From JBLFWJ01 sp047611425 (lineage in GTDB: Bacteria > Bacteroidota > Bacteroidia > UBA10329), in the NCBI GenBank assembly GCA_047611425.1, contig JBLFWJ010000028.1, positions 1-25,775 on the forward strand: 25,775 nucleotides of DNA, read 5' to 3'. Each line of letters begins with the position of its first letter. The first letter of the stretch is position 1. Made by a program: the position numbers and the translations under genes. Positions 14,112 through 22,828 of the stretch are shown piece by piece. The notes beneath the pieces are model-generated. The model was not told the origin of the DNA and made no database searches. It saw only the letters and a list, made by a program, of their open reading frames with translations.

Positions 14112-16417
14112 GAAATATTGTTTTGATTGTGATGTTCGGCCTGACCGGACTGAATCTTTTTGCCCAAGAAGCGGAAAACCGTGCTGACGAGAAGTTTGCT
14201 CAGTTGTATGATCAGCTTCCAACACCTAATGTTTACCACGCTGCAAGTGGGGCACCTGGGCACGAGTATTATCAGCAAAAAGCTGATTACATAATGGATA
14301 TTGAGTTGGATGATGAGAAGCAGATCCTTTACGGGACTAGTACGATCACGTACACGAATAATTCTCCGGACGAACTTCCATATCTGTGGTTGCAGTTAGA
14401 CCAGAATATCCGCGCTCAGAACAGTGACACTCGAAAGACTAAGACGTTCGAAATGTCTGATAAGATGAACGTGAATGACTTCAAAAATGTCGAGAATGAT
14501 TTTGATGGCGGGTTTAAGATTCAATATGTGAAGGACAACTCAAACAAGGATCTTCCTCATGTGATCAACAATACGATGATGCGTGTTGATCTGCCAAAAC
14601 CACTTAAGGCGAAAGGCAAGGTGAGCTTGAAAATAAAGTGGTGGTACAACATCAACGACCGAATGAAAATGGGAGGTCGTTCTGGCTACGAGTATTTTGA
14701 GAAGGATGACAATTACCTGTACACCATCGCTCAATTCTTCCCGCGAATGTGCGTTTACAACGACCACGAAGGCTGGCAGAATAAGCAGTTTTTGGGCAAC
14801 GGAGAATTCACACTTCCATTTGGAGATTACAAAGTGAACCTAACGGTACCTGCAGATCATGTGGTCGGAGCAACAGGATTTTGCCAGAACTACAGTTCTG
14901 TTTTAAGCCCAAAACACTTGGATTTATTCAATCAAGCGAAGGACGCAGACGAGCCTTTGGTGATCATCACACAAGACGAAGCGGAAGAGAACGAAAAGGA
15001 AGGAACGACTGAGAAAAAGACGTGGACGTACAAGGCGAGCAACGTGAGAGATTTTGCTTTTGCTTCTTCCCGAAAGTTTGTTTGGGATGCGATGGGCGTA
15101 GAAATCGGTGGTAGAAAGGTGATGGCCATGTCTTACTATCCAAAGGAAGGAAACCCACTTTGGGAGCAATACTCTACAAGAGCAGTTGCCCAAACGCTTA
15201 GAACGTACAGTAAGCACACAATTGATTATCCGTACCCGGTGGCTATCTCGGTACACGCCAAGAGCATCGGCATGGAGTATCCGATGATCTGTTTCAACTT
15301 TGGTAGACCAGAGGAGGATGGAACGTATTCTGAGGAAACCAAGAACCGAATGATTATGGTGATCATTCATGAGGTAGGACACAACTTCTTCCCAATGATT
15401 ATCAATTCTGATGAGCGACAATGGACGTGGATGGACGAAGGCCTGAACACGTTTACGCAGTATTTAACAGAGCGAGAATGGGACAAGAATTTCAAGTCGA
15501 GACGTGGCCCAGCACATAAAATCACTGATTACATGAGCGGTAGCCAAGGCGACATGGTTCCGATTATGACCAACAGCGAAAGCTTGATCCAATTTGGAAA
15601 CAATGCTTACGGAAAGCCAGCTACAGCCCTAAACATTCTTAGAGAAACGGTAATGGGCCGAGAGCTTTTCGACTTTGCATATCGTGAATACAGCCGCAGA
15701 TGGGCGTTCAGACATCCATCTCCAGCGGATTTTTTCCGCACTATGGAAGATGCATCTGCAGTCGACCTAGATTGGTTCTGGAGAGGTTGGTTTTACACAA
15801 CAGACAATTGTGATCAAAGCTTGGATGGTGTGAAATGGTTTAAAGCGGACACGAAAGACCCCGCAAAAGAAAACACACGAAAGAAAGAGGAAGCAGCAAA
15901 CGAGAAGGAGCACATCACTACGATCAGAAATAAAGACGTGAAAACGGTTGCCGATAATGATCCAAAATCGCGAGATTTCTACTACGATTATGACGCGCAC
16001 AAAACCACAATTCTTGATGTTGAGGATTATGAGAAATACAAGAAGAAGATGGGCAAGTCGAGTGATTTAATCGATCCCGATAAGAACTATTACCAAGTTG
16101 ACTTGAGCAATGTGGGAGAGTTGGTTATGCCCGTAATTCTGGAGTTGGAGTTTACCGATGGATCACGTGAAGAGCATAGAATTCCTGCTGAGATTTGGAG
16201 GAGAAATGACAAGAAGGTCAGCAAGGTTTTCGTAACCGAAAAGGAGCTAGTTAGAGTTGCTCTTGATCCACATTTGGAAGTTGCCGATGTTGATAGAGGC
16301 AACAACTATTGGCCAGCACGAGCAGAACCAACACGGTTCGAATTGTTCAAGGATGCAAAAAAGCCTGAGAACACGATGCAGCGTGATCGCAGGGCAAAGA
16401 AGAAGGCCGAGAAGTAA
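14108..16417 (+). CDS. Secreted M1-family zinc metallopeptidase with charged insertion
   Basis: From the ATG at 14108 (overlapping the HupE-like stop) the protein has 769 residues and a proper signal peptide (MRNIVLIVMFGLTGLNLFAQ). An upstream in-frame ATG at 14033 would bury that signal and is rejected. It shows TNNSPDELPYLWLQLDQN in the beta domain, GMEYPMICF, the zinc site HEVGH (H421, E422, H425) and E444 in WMDEGLNTF. After the catalytic domain, about residues 578-660 form a highly charged Lys/Glu/Asp-rich segment missing from the 611-residue M1 protein. A beta-rich domain then ends VDRGNNYWP, and the last 20 or so residues are basic. It is probably a periplasmic or surface aminopeptidase. 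No terminator is visible before the convergent gene, whose stop is ten bases away. Confidence 0.92.
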   Translation: MRNIVLIVMFGLTGLNLFAQEAENRADEKFAQLYDQLPTPNVYHAASGAPGHEYYQQKADYIMDIELDDEKQILYGTSTITYTNNSPDELPYLWLQLDQNIRAQNSDTRKTKTFEMSDKMNVNDFKNVENDFDGGFKIQYVKDNSNKDLPHVINNTMMRVDLPKPLKAKGKVSLKIKWWYNINDRMKMGGRSGYEYFEKDDNYLYTIAQFFPRMCVYNDHEGWQNKQFLGNGEFTLPFGDYKVNLTVPADHVVGATGFCQNYSSVLSPKHLDLFNQAKDADEPLVIITQDEAEENEKEGTTEKKTWTYKASNVRDFAFASSRKFVWDAMGVEIGGRKVMAMSYYPKEGNPLWEQYSTRAVAQTLRTYSKHTIDYPYPVAISVHAKSIGMEYPMICFNFGRPEEDGTYSEETKNRMIMVIIHEVGHNFFPMIINSDERQWTWMDEGLNTFTQYLTEREWDKNFKSRRGPAHKITDYMSGSQGDMVPIMTNSESLIQFGNNAYGKPATALNILRETVMGRELFDFAYREYSRRWAFRHPSPADFFRTMEDASAVDLDWFWRGWFYTTDNCDQSLDGVKWFKADTKDPAKENTRKKEEAANEKEHITTIRNKDVKTVADNDPKSRDFYYDYDAHKTTILDVEDYEKYKKKMGKSSDLIDPDKNYYQVDLSNVGELVMPVILELEFTDGSREEHRIPAEIWRRNDKKVSKVFVTEKELVRVALDPHLEVADVDRGNNYWPARAEPTRFELFKDAKKPENTMQRDRRAKKKAEK

Positions 16418-16427
16418 TTAGGAAGGA

Positions 16428-18224
16428 CTAAAAATTCGGCTGGAAGACCTCAATTTTAAGGTCATCCACCTGATAGTTTCCGCCACCTTGGTTCCAAACA
16501 TAGATCTTGATAGGATCATTGATTGACCGCACCTCAGGGGTGAGGTAATCCTTCGATAAGCTAGCCCATTCGCCAACGTTTAGCGCTTCTTTGGGCCAAT
16601 TGTGAGCGACATACTTATAGGGCTTGTCTTTGTGGCTGAAATGCATAACAATAGCAGGTGTTGTCGATTCGATACTATCCATTTTCAATACCATTGCCGT
16701 TACTCTTACCCAAGCATGATTCTTTGAAGTAAGTTGACCGAATGGGCGTTCTTCAGCTGGAGAGAACAGGTTTTCAGAACTTAAAGTGATCACACCACCT
16801 TCCTGATCTTCAAATGTTCTGAGGACCCATGGAGTTTGCGTGTATCGTTCTGGTCGGTCTAATATCTCGCCATCCAGCGTGAAGGCCCGTTTAACAAGCA
16901 AGAGGTCACGGTCTTCTTCATTCACAGTTGTCTTGCCGAAAGTTTTGAAATAGTACGCTTTGGACATACGGCCAGAATCAATCACCCCGATATTGAATTG
17001 ATAGGTCTGAAAAAGATTCAAGACAACCAAGCAGCCCATTACCGTGATTCCATATGCTTTAACCCTTGGCTTTTCCCAAATCCATTTTAGCATGTACCCC
17101 ATAGGTATGAGCAGCAAAGCATAGACGGGAATCATAGATCGGGAACTAAAACTTCCACCAGCATACCACCAACACGACCAGCTCGAAACAACCCATAAAT
17201 CAACTAAGAAGAATACCAGAAACCCTAAAAAGAGCTTTGCTTGTTTTTTTCTCAGCATGAAAAGACCAAGAACTGCCAAAATCATAATTGGCGTATAAAT
17301 GAACCATCCCTTCCTAAAGCTGAACAAGAACTCTAACGTGTAAGGATTGAAGAATTCGAAGCCTTCTCCCGGATTGTCATAGGCGTAATGAAACCAGTTT
17401 CCAGTGGCGTTCTTCCAATAAATAAACTGTGGCGCAATGCCAATTAAACCTCCGAAAACGGCATTCAATACATGGGAGAAATTGGCTTTCACCAAAGTGA
17501 TTTTGGCTTTAAAACTATCCCGACCGGTAATGCCATATAGGATTGGAATTAAAATTAAAAGGGCTTCAGTTGGGCGTACTATGGTGAGTAAACCCAAAGA
17601 GAGGCCCAATAAAAAACCCATATTCCAACGAGGCCGTTCGTGCCATTCAATGGTGGCCCAAAAAATCAAAACATAAAGAGAAAAGGCCAAGTTGTGTGAA
17701 AGAAGAATCCCAAATAGCCCAACCATTTGTAGGAAATTGGTTCCTAAAACAAGAAGCAATAAAAGCGTTGCTGTCATTGCCTCTGAGAAGTATCTCAGCA
17801 GGACCTTTCTTAAAAGCGATAAGCCAATGCAGACATACAGTAGCGCTCCCCAGGAAATAATGTATTGATAAGGTGGAGAAAAACCATCTGCGGCATATCC
17901 CAATATTGGTGCAATCCAATGGGCAATAAAAAAGAATGGTGTGAAGAAAATGGCCATGCCCATGCTGTACTTTATCACCCATTTTCCGCTTTCCATCTTG
18001 TACAATTGGTACAGGGTGGATGATGGCTCGTACTGAGCTATAATGGAGTCGAGCCAACTTTGATCTTGAAGGAATAAATCACCGTAAATGAAATGTGCCG
18101 GTAGATACAAGTAGTATCCGAACACATCCCAAGTCAGGGCTCGATCGGGCGGAAACGCCAGAAGGAGCGAAATAAAAACCACGAAAATCAGCAGTAGTGC
18201 GTAAAGTGACCATTTGCGGTTCAT
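16428..18224 (-). CDS. Polytopic GT-C-type glycosyltransferase (family 39-like)
   Basis: The 598-residue protein starts with a transmembrane segment followed by LTWDVFGYYLYLPA. An acidic residue in the first periplasmic loop (D33) with aromatic neighbours is the mark of GT-C enzymes of the PMT/ArnT type, which use polyprenyl-phosphate sugars. Roughly ten hydrophobic segments run to about residue 415. The remaining ~180 residues form a soluble, probably beta-sandwich domain (ending YVWNQGGGNYQVDDLKIEVF) that looks carbohydrate-binding-like. The acceptor is unknown. The minus strand reads TACTTTTC, a one-mismatch -7 box, five bases before the ATG. It lies in reverse orientation between the M1 peptidase and the DUF6702-like gene, so it is a separate unit. 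Confidence 0.75.
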   Translation of the reverse strand: MNRKWSLYALLLIFVVFISLLLAFPPDRALTWDVFGYYLYLPAHFIYGDLFLQDQSWLDSIIAQYEPSSTLYQLYKMESGKWVIKYSMGMAIFFTPFFFIAHWIAPILGYAADGFSPPYQYIISWGALLYVCIGLSLLRKVLLRYFSEAMTATLLLLLVLGTNFLQMVGLFGILLSHNLAFSLYVLIFWATIEWHERPRWNMGFLLGLSLGLLTIVRPTEALLILIPILYGITGRDSFKAKITLVKANFSHVLNAVFGGLIGIAPQFIYWKNATGNWFHYAYDNPGEGFEFFNPYTLEFLFSFRKGWFIYTPIMILAVLGLFMLRKKQAKLFLGFLVFFLVDLWVVSSWSCWWYAGGSFSSRSMIPVYALLLIPMGYMLKWIWEKPRVKAYGITVMGCLVVLNLFQTYQFNIGVIDSGRMSKAYYFKTFGKTTVNEEDRDLLLVKRAFTLDGEILDRPERYTQTPWVLRTFEDQEGGVITLSSENLFSPAEERPFGQLTSKNHAWVRVTAMVLKMDSIESTTPAIVMHFSHKDKPYKYVAHNWPKEALNVGEWASLSKDYLTPEVRSINDPIKIYVWNQGGGNYQVDDLKIEVFQPNF

Positions 18225-18261
18225 GCCCGAAAAGTAGCCAAAAGAAGCATTTCAAGGCGAC

Positions 18262-18269
18262 TATCTTTG
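18262..18269 (+). promoter_or_regulatory. -7 box TATCTTTG for the DUF6702-like gene
   Basis: TATCTTTG is a perfect TAnnTTTG match and ends only four bases before the GTG at 18274. There is no TTG at 17-23 bases upstream. A transcript from it would begin at or next to the start codon. Confidence 0.55.
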
Positions 18270-18273
18270 TCGT

Positions 18274-18774
18274 GTGAAACGAGCTTCTTCCATCATCATC
18301 ATTCTGGCTTTGAGTTTTGTTGCCACGGCAATTCATGACTTCCATGTTTCAATCACCAAAATCGACCTTAATCCTGAGACGAAGAAATTGGAGGTGATGA
18401 TAAAGCTGTTTACCGATGATCTTTCTACAGCGCTTGACGCCTTTACCGGTAAAGCGCTGAACCTCGGAACTCAGAAGGAGCCACCTTCGGCCAATGACGA
18501 ACTCAAGAAATACGTTGAGTCTGGATTTGAAATCACCATTAACGGCAAACCCGTAGTTCTAAATTACCTCGGAAAGCAACAAGAAGATGACGCCACATGG
18601 GTGTATCTGGAATCGGGCAAACAGGGAAAGGTCAAACAAGTAGAAGTCGTCAATTCCCTTTTGACAGAAAAGTTTGATGACCAAGCCAATTTGATTAATC
18701 TAAATGTTAATGGAGACAAGGAAGCCTTGACATTGAGAAAGGGGAAGACCAGCGGATCAGTTATTTTCGAGTAA
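18274..18774 (+). CDS. DUF6702-like secreted protein
   Basis: The 166-residue protein starts with GTG and has a short export signal (MKRASSIIIILALSFVATA). The mature part begins IHDFHVSITKIDLNPETKKLE and continues MIKLFTDDLSTALDAFTG. This is the pattern I associate with DUF6702, a Bacteroidota family whose mature form starts with a His and 'H-x-F-x-V-S-x-T-x-I'. The rest is beta-rich (VNSLLTEKFDDQANLINLNV) and Lys-rich. Function is unknown; members are, as I recall, often beside M1 peptidase and HupE-like genes, which occur just upstream here beyond an inverted gene. The GTG is supported by the -7 box four bases before it, and no better in-frame start keeps the signal. Its stop faces the stop of the SGNH gene 12 bases away. 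Confidence 0.8.
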   Translation: MKRASSIIIILALSFVATAIHDFHVSITKIDLNPETKKLEVMIKLFTDDLSTALDAFTGKALNLGTQKEPPSANDELKKYVESGFEITINGKPVVLNYLGKQQEDDATWVYLESGKQGKVKQVEVVNSLLTEKFDDQANLINLNVNGDKEALTLRKGKTSGSVIFE

Positions 18775-18786
18775 AGCAGAGCCAGA

Positions 18787-19731
18787 TCAGCGATTGAGAT
18801 GCTGACGTAATCGACCTGAGAACTCCTTTGAGAAAAGTTTAGCTCCTTGTTCGTTCAAGTGGTAGTTATCCGCAAAGAATTTTTTGTCAGCACGCAAGTC
18901 CATATTGCGCATATCCCAAAATACAACATGCTCGTGTTGCGAAGCAACCTCAGTATAAAAAGCAACAATGTCATTAACTTGATGATTTGGAGCATTAGCG
19001 CCATTATCAAACTCAGGAGAATAGCATAGAACTAAGTCCACATCATTCAGTTTGCAGTCATTCAGTAATTCGCTCAACAGCGTTTTGCCTAGTTTAAAGT
19101 CGCTTTCATCAAGGGGAAAGTTGTTAATTTTTTCTTCTCCTGTGAAGTCTTGATTTTTGTACTTGTGCCCTTTGTAAAGGTCGTATGGATTACGAGGAGC
19201 ATGGTCAAGAAAGGCCCCGATTGCGTCTTTAATAAGTTTCCATTGTCCGTGATATCGGTACATTGGAATGTATCTATCCTGCCAGAGTTTTGTGTCTATT
19301 AACGAAAGAGGCTCAAAGAAATAGGACTCATGCAGATATGGCAAATAGCGCTCTTTTTCGAAAAGTGTTTTGCGTTTGCCAAAACTTAAATATTCGACAT
19401 TTTGAACGACCACTTTTGGCAATTCATTGTTGAGAATTAGGTTTTTCCAAATAGCAAACTGCATGGATTGGCAGCCACCATCAATGGCCAGGTTGTAGCA
19501 AGAAAGGGAGGTAGAGTCTTCAATGATAGCTGGGTCATAGTGAACGAAAGCTCTTGACGAGCCCAAGACTACGATGTCCGATTTTAACTCACCATTATGG
19601 GCTCGCTCAAAGTCAGCATAATAGTACTCCTCCGAAGCACGAAGCTGATCCGAAACTGCCAATTCAATCACCTTGAGTAAACCCAAGGTTGCCAAAATGA
19701 ACACCGATATCCTAAATAAAAACCGCCCCAT
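18787..19731 (-). CDS. SGNH-hydrolase-like partner of the MBOAT acyltransferase
   Basis: This 314-residue protein has one N-terminal transmembrane segment (about 5-26) and an exported catalytic domain. The SGNH elements visible are IVVLGSSRAFVHYDP (S58/S59, block I serine), NLAIDGGCQSMQF (block II-like glycine) and FFADNYHLNEQGA (D288 and H291). Such proteins work with AlgI-type MBOAT proteins to move acyl groups onto envelope glycans, in the manner of DltD or AlgJ/AlgX, and may instead remove them. Its ATG shares one base with the MBOAT stop (TGATG), so the pair is co-translated. The acyl acceptor is not indicated by neighbouring genes. Length and motif order fit the family. Confidence 0.85.
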   Translation of the reverse strand: MGRFLFRISVFILATLGLLKVIELAVSDQLRASEEYYYADFERAHNGELKSDIVVLGSSRAFVHYDPAIIEDSTSLSCYNLAIDGGCQSMQFAIWKNLILNNELPKVVVQNVEYLSFGKRKTLFEKERYLPYLHESYFFEPLSLIDTKLWQDRYIPMYRYHGQWKLIKDAIGAFLDHAPRNPYDLYKGHKYKNQDFTGEEKINNFPLDESDFKLGKTLLSELLNDCKLNDVDLVLCYSPEFDNGANAPNHQVNDIVAFYTEVASQHEHVVFWDMRNMDLRADKKFFADNYHLNEQGAKLFSKEFSGRLRQHLNR

Positions 19732-21209
19732 CAGAATTGGAAATAAATGAAAGTGGAGGCTTCATTTGGCATAGCAATCACGGTGGCAATAATGAGAGCA
19801 ACATAAAGAACATACCTGGAAATCGTAGGGAGTGTTCCACGTCCCTCAAGCTTAGCCAGAGTGAGGCCATGTGGTTGAGTTCTGCCAAGCCATTCAAATA
19901 ACATCAGAACAGCTATTCCAGCCAGAGTCAGGTAGACGCCTTCCCAGTAAATGAAGTTGTACGTGTCGACAACCGCTGCCTTCGAGTATATGTCAGAGAA
20001 AAGGTGAATAAGGTAGTCCGTTCCCTGACCGACATCTTTGGCACGGAAGTACACCCAAGCGATAAGCGTAAGTCCAAAAGTGGTGGCCATTTGAAAGGCC
20101 TCTCTAATACCTGGAAACAACTTTCCTTCAGCAACCGTGTCGAGATTCGATCGATTCTTTTTTCCGATTATCAGCGGCAAGATATATAGGGCGTTTAATC
20201 CACCCCACACAACGAATGTCCAGTTCGCGCCATGCCACAGGCCGCTGACCAAAAAGATGGCAAATGTGTTGCGAACACGCATCCACTGACCACCCCGGCT
20301 ACCTCCTAACGGGATGTATAAATAATCTTTAAACCACGTGCTTAGAGAGATGTGCCAGCGCCTCCAGAACTCTGCAATATCTCTTGAGAAATAGGGAAAG
20401 TTGAAGTTTCGCATCAAATTAATGCCGAAAAGGCGGGCAGTTCCAATCGCAATATCAGAATAGCCAGAAAAATCACCGTAAATCTGAATGGCAAAAAGGA
20501 ATGCTCCTAGAATTAATGTGGGCCCAGACTGTATCGTATGGTCTGCAAAAATGTCGTTTACATAGATGGCACAATTGTCAGCAATGGCCACTTTTTTGAA
20601 AAACCCCCAAAGTATTTGTCGGCACCCATCAACAGCAATAGCGTAGTTGAATTCTCGGTTCTTTTTGAATTGTGGCAATAGGTTTACCGCCCGTTCAATT
20701 GGGCCTGCAACCAGCTGGGGGAAGAAGCTCACAAAAGTTAGAAACGCCAGCAGATCCTTGGTTGGAGTGATTTTATGACGATAAACATCTATGGTGTAGC
20801 TGAGCGTTTGAAAAGTATAAAAGCTGATCCCTACGGGAAGCACAATACTGAGGGTGGTAAACTCAAGCTCAAGACCAAGAACTGAACAGCTTTCAACCAA
20901 GCTATCCATAAACCAGTTGTAATATTTAAAAACAGCCAGAAGACCCAGATTAAGACCAAGACTTGCCGTTAAAAGCCATTTTCGAGAGCTCAGTTTTTGC
21001 TCTCGAATTAATCGTTGCCCGATGAAAAAATCAGCCAAAGAACTCAAGGCAATAAGCGATAAGAACCGCCAATCCCACCATCCGTAGAAGATGTAGCTTG
21101 AGGTGAGAAGGATAAAATTTTGGGCGGTTTGCCTTTTGCTGCCCACCATCCAGTATATCGCAAAAACGATAGGTAGGAATATCAGAAACTCTATGGAGTT
21201 GAACAGCAT
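19731..21209 (-). CDS. MBOAT-family membrane O-acyltransferase (AlgI/DltB-like)
   Basis: The 492-residue polytopic membrane protein has the full set of AlgI-type marks: an N-terminal MLFNSIEFLIFLPIVF segment, SYIFYGWWDWRF, VGISFYTFQTLSYTIDVYR, FPQLVAGPIERA, AEFWRRWHISLSTWFKDYLYIPLGG, and the catalytic histidine H326 in SGLWHGANWTFV. It passes an acyl group from a cytoplasmic donor across the membrane to a glycan or a partner protein. Roughly ten to twelve transmembrane helices are expected. It is the first gene of a two-gene unit with the SGNH protein. The minus strand has TTTCTTTG, a one-mismatch -7 box, about 22 bases before the ATG. The acceptor cannot be named: no alginate, teichoic acid or cellulose gene is nearby. 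Confidence 0.92.
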   Translation of the reverse strand: MLFNSIEFLIFLPIVFAIYWMVGSKRQTAQNFILLTSSYIFYGWWDWRFLSLIALSSLADFFIGQRLIREQKLSSRKWLLTASLGLNLGLLAVFKYYNWFMDSLVESCSVLGLELEFTTLSIVLPVGISFYTFQTLSYTIDVYRHKITPTKDLLAFLTFVSFFPQLVAGPIERAVNLLPQFKKNREFNYAIAVDGCRQILWGFFKKVAIADNCAIYVNDIFADHTIQSGPTLILGAFLFAIQIYGDFSGYSDIAIGTARLFGINLMRNFNFPYFSRDIAEFWRRWHISLSTWFKDYLYIPLGGSRGGQWMRVRNTFAIFLVSGLWHGANWTFVVWGGLNALYILPLIIGKKNRSNLDTVAEGKLFPGIREAFQMATTFGLTLIAWVYFRAKDVGQGTDYLIHLFSDIYSKAAVVDTYNFIYWEGVYLTLAGIAVLMLFEWLGRTQPHGLTLAKLEGRGTLPTISRYVLYVALIIATVIAMPNEASTFIYFQF

Positions 21210-21272
21210 AAGTTGGCAGCAATAGAGCTACAAAGAAAACATTCCCGAATGATTGGGTAGTTAAGTCCTATT

Positions 21273-22811
21273 TCACAGCGGAATGTTTCCGTGCTTCTTT
21301 TTAGGAAGGTTTCGAACCTTGTTTTGAAGCATGCTAAAGGCACGGATAAGCTTTTTTCTCGTTTCTGATGGCATGATAACCTCGTCAACGTATCCACTTT
21401 CAGCAGCTCTATATGGATTCGCAAAGTGATTCAAATATTCATCTTCCCGTTCCTTCAGTTTTGCTGCCGGATCATCTGCCGATTTTATCTCATTTCTGAA
21501 GATAATTTCAGCCGCTCCTTTTGCCCCCATCACAGCAATTTCGGCACTTGGCCATGCATAATTCATGTCCGCGCCAATGTGCTTGGAGTTCATTACGTCA
21601 TACGCGCCACCGTAAGCTTTTCGGGTGATGACTGTAATTCTTGGTACACTCGCTTCACAGAAAGCGTAAAGCAATTTTGCGCCATTGGTGATAATGCCGT
21701 TCCATTCCTGATCTGTTCCAGGCAAGAAGCCAGGCACATCTTCAAAAACCAAAAGAGGTATGTTGAAACAGTCGCAGAACCGCACAAATCGACCAGCTTT
21801 GGTTGATGCATTGATGTCCAAAACACCAGCGAGAATTGCTGGCTGATTGGCAACTATGCCAATGCTTCTTCCTCCTAAACGAGCAAGACCAACAACAATG
21901 TTGTCTGCAAAGTCCTTGTGTACTTCCATAAAAGAATCCGCATCAATAACTTCAGTGATTACATCTCGAATGTCGTACGGTTGATTCGCGTTTTCTGGGA
22001 TGATTGAGTCCAGCTTTTCGCGCTTTTCTTCTGTTGGCTGGTAATCTTCGAATGGCGGTTCCTCTTCACAGTTTTGCGGAACATAACTCAACAATCGCTT
22101 TATGTTATCGATACACTCCACGTCATTTGCCCAAGAGAAATGAGTGACGCCACTCTTTACACTATGAGCAGATGCACCACCTAAATCCTCACTTGATACA
22201 TCCTCGTGGGTAACTGTTTTAACCACGTTGGGGCCGGTAACAAACATGTAGCTCGAATCTTCCACCATCATGATGAAATCTGTTAAGGCAGGAGAGTAAA
22301 CAGCGCCACCTGCACATGGTCCCATAATGGCCGAAATCTGAGGAACAACACCACTGGCCATTGTGTTTTTGTAGAAGATGTCGGCATATCCGCCAAGCGA
22401 AACAACACCTTCCTGAATTCTAGCACCGCCAGAATCGTTCAAACCAATTACAGGTGCACCATTTTCCATGGCTAGGTCCATAATTCGGCAGATTTTTTTG
22501 GCGTGCATTTCGGCCAATGACCCACCAAATACAGTAAAATCTTGAGCGAAAACATAGACCAATCGCCCATTAACGTTGCCGTACCCGGTAATTACACCAT
22601 CACCCAAAAACTTTTGTCGATCTAAACCGAACTCGTGAGATCGGTGCGTAACGAACATTCCAATTTCCTCAAAACTTCCTTCATCCATTAGAAAATGAAT
22701 CCGCTCTCGGGCGGTCAACTTTCCTTTTCCGTGTTGAGACTCGATGCGTTTCTCACCTCCACCTTCTAAGGCTTTTTCCTTCTTGCTCTTAAGTTCTTCG
22801 TACTTGTTCAT
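21273..22811 (-). CDS. pccB: Acyl-CoA carboxylase beta (carboxyltransferase) subunit, propionyl-CoA type
   Basis: The 512 residues have two crotonase-like halves. The first holds LTARERIHFLMDEGSFEE, GLNDSGGARIQEGV and GPCAGGAVYSPALTDF; the second holds VEDVPGFLPGTDQEWNGI and RKAYGGAYDVMNSKHIGADMN. It transfers carboxyl from carboxybiotin to an acyl-CoA in the cytoplasm. The Asp in GGAYDVM (D405) corresponds, as I recall, to D422 of Streptomyces PccB, which favours propionyl-CoA over acetyl-CoA. In Bacteroidota this protein may act as propionyl-CoA carboxylase or as a methylmalonyl-CoA decarboxylase subunit; the biotin-carrying partner is not in the window. It starts 17 bases after the pheS stop and is probably on the same transcript. 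Confidence 0.92.
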   Translation of the reverse strand: MNKYEELKSKKEKALEGGGEKRIESQHGKGKLTARERIHFLMDEGSFEEIGMFVTHRSHEFGLDRQKFLGDGVITGYGNVNGRLVYVFAQDFTVFGGSLAEMHAKKICRIMDLAMENGAPVIGLNDSGGARIQEGVVSLGGYADIFYKNTMASGVVPQISAIMGPCAGGAVYSPALTDFIMMVEDSSYMFVTGPNVVKTVTHEDVSSEDLGGASAHSVKSGVTHFSWANDVECIDNIKRLLSYVPQNCEEEPPFEDYQPTEEKREKLDSIIPENANQPYDIRDVITEVIDADSFMEVHKDFADNIVVGLARLGGRSIGIVANQPAILAGVLDINASTKAGRFVRFCDCFNIPLLVFEDVPGFLPGTDQEWNGIITNGAKLLYAFCEASVPRITVITRKAYGGAYDVMNSKHIGADMNYAWPSAEIAVMGAKGAAEIIFRNEIKSADDPAAKLKEREDEYLNHFANPYRAAESGYVDEVIMPSETRKKLIRAFSMLQNKVRNLPKKKHGNIPL

Positions 22812-22828
22812 GTTCGAATCTGTTTAGG

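Noticed and set aside
14924..15421. 165-residue minus-strand open frame within the second M1 gene
   Set aside because: Shadow of the M1 coding frame; the residues are not protein-like in composition and there is no promoter or family match.
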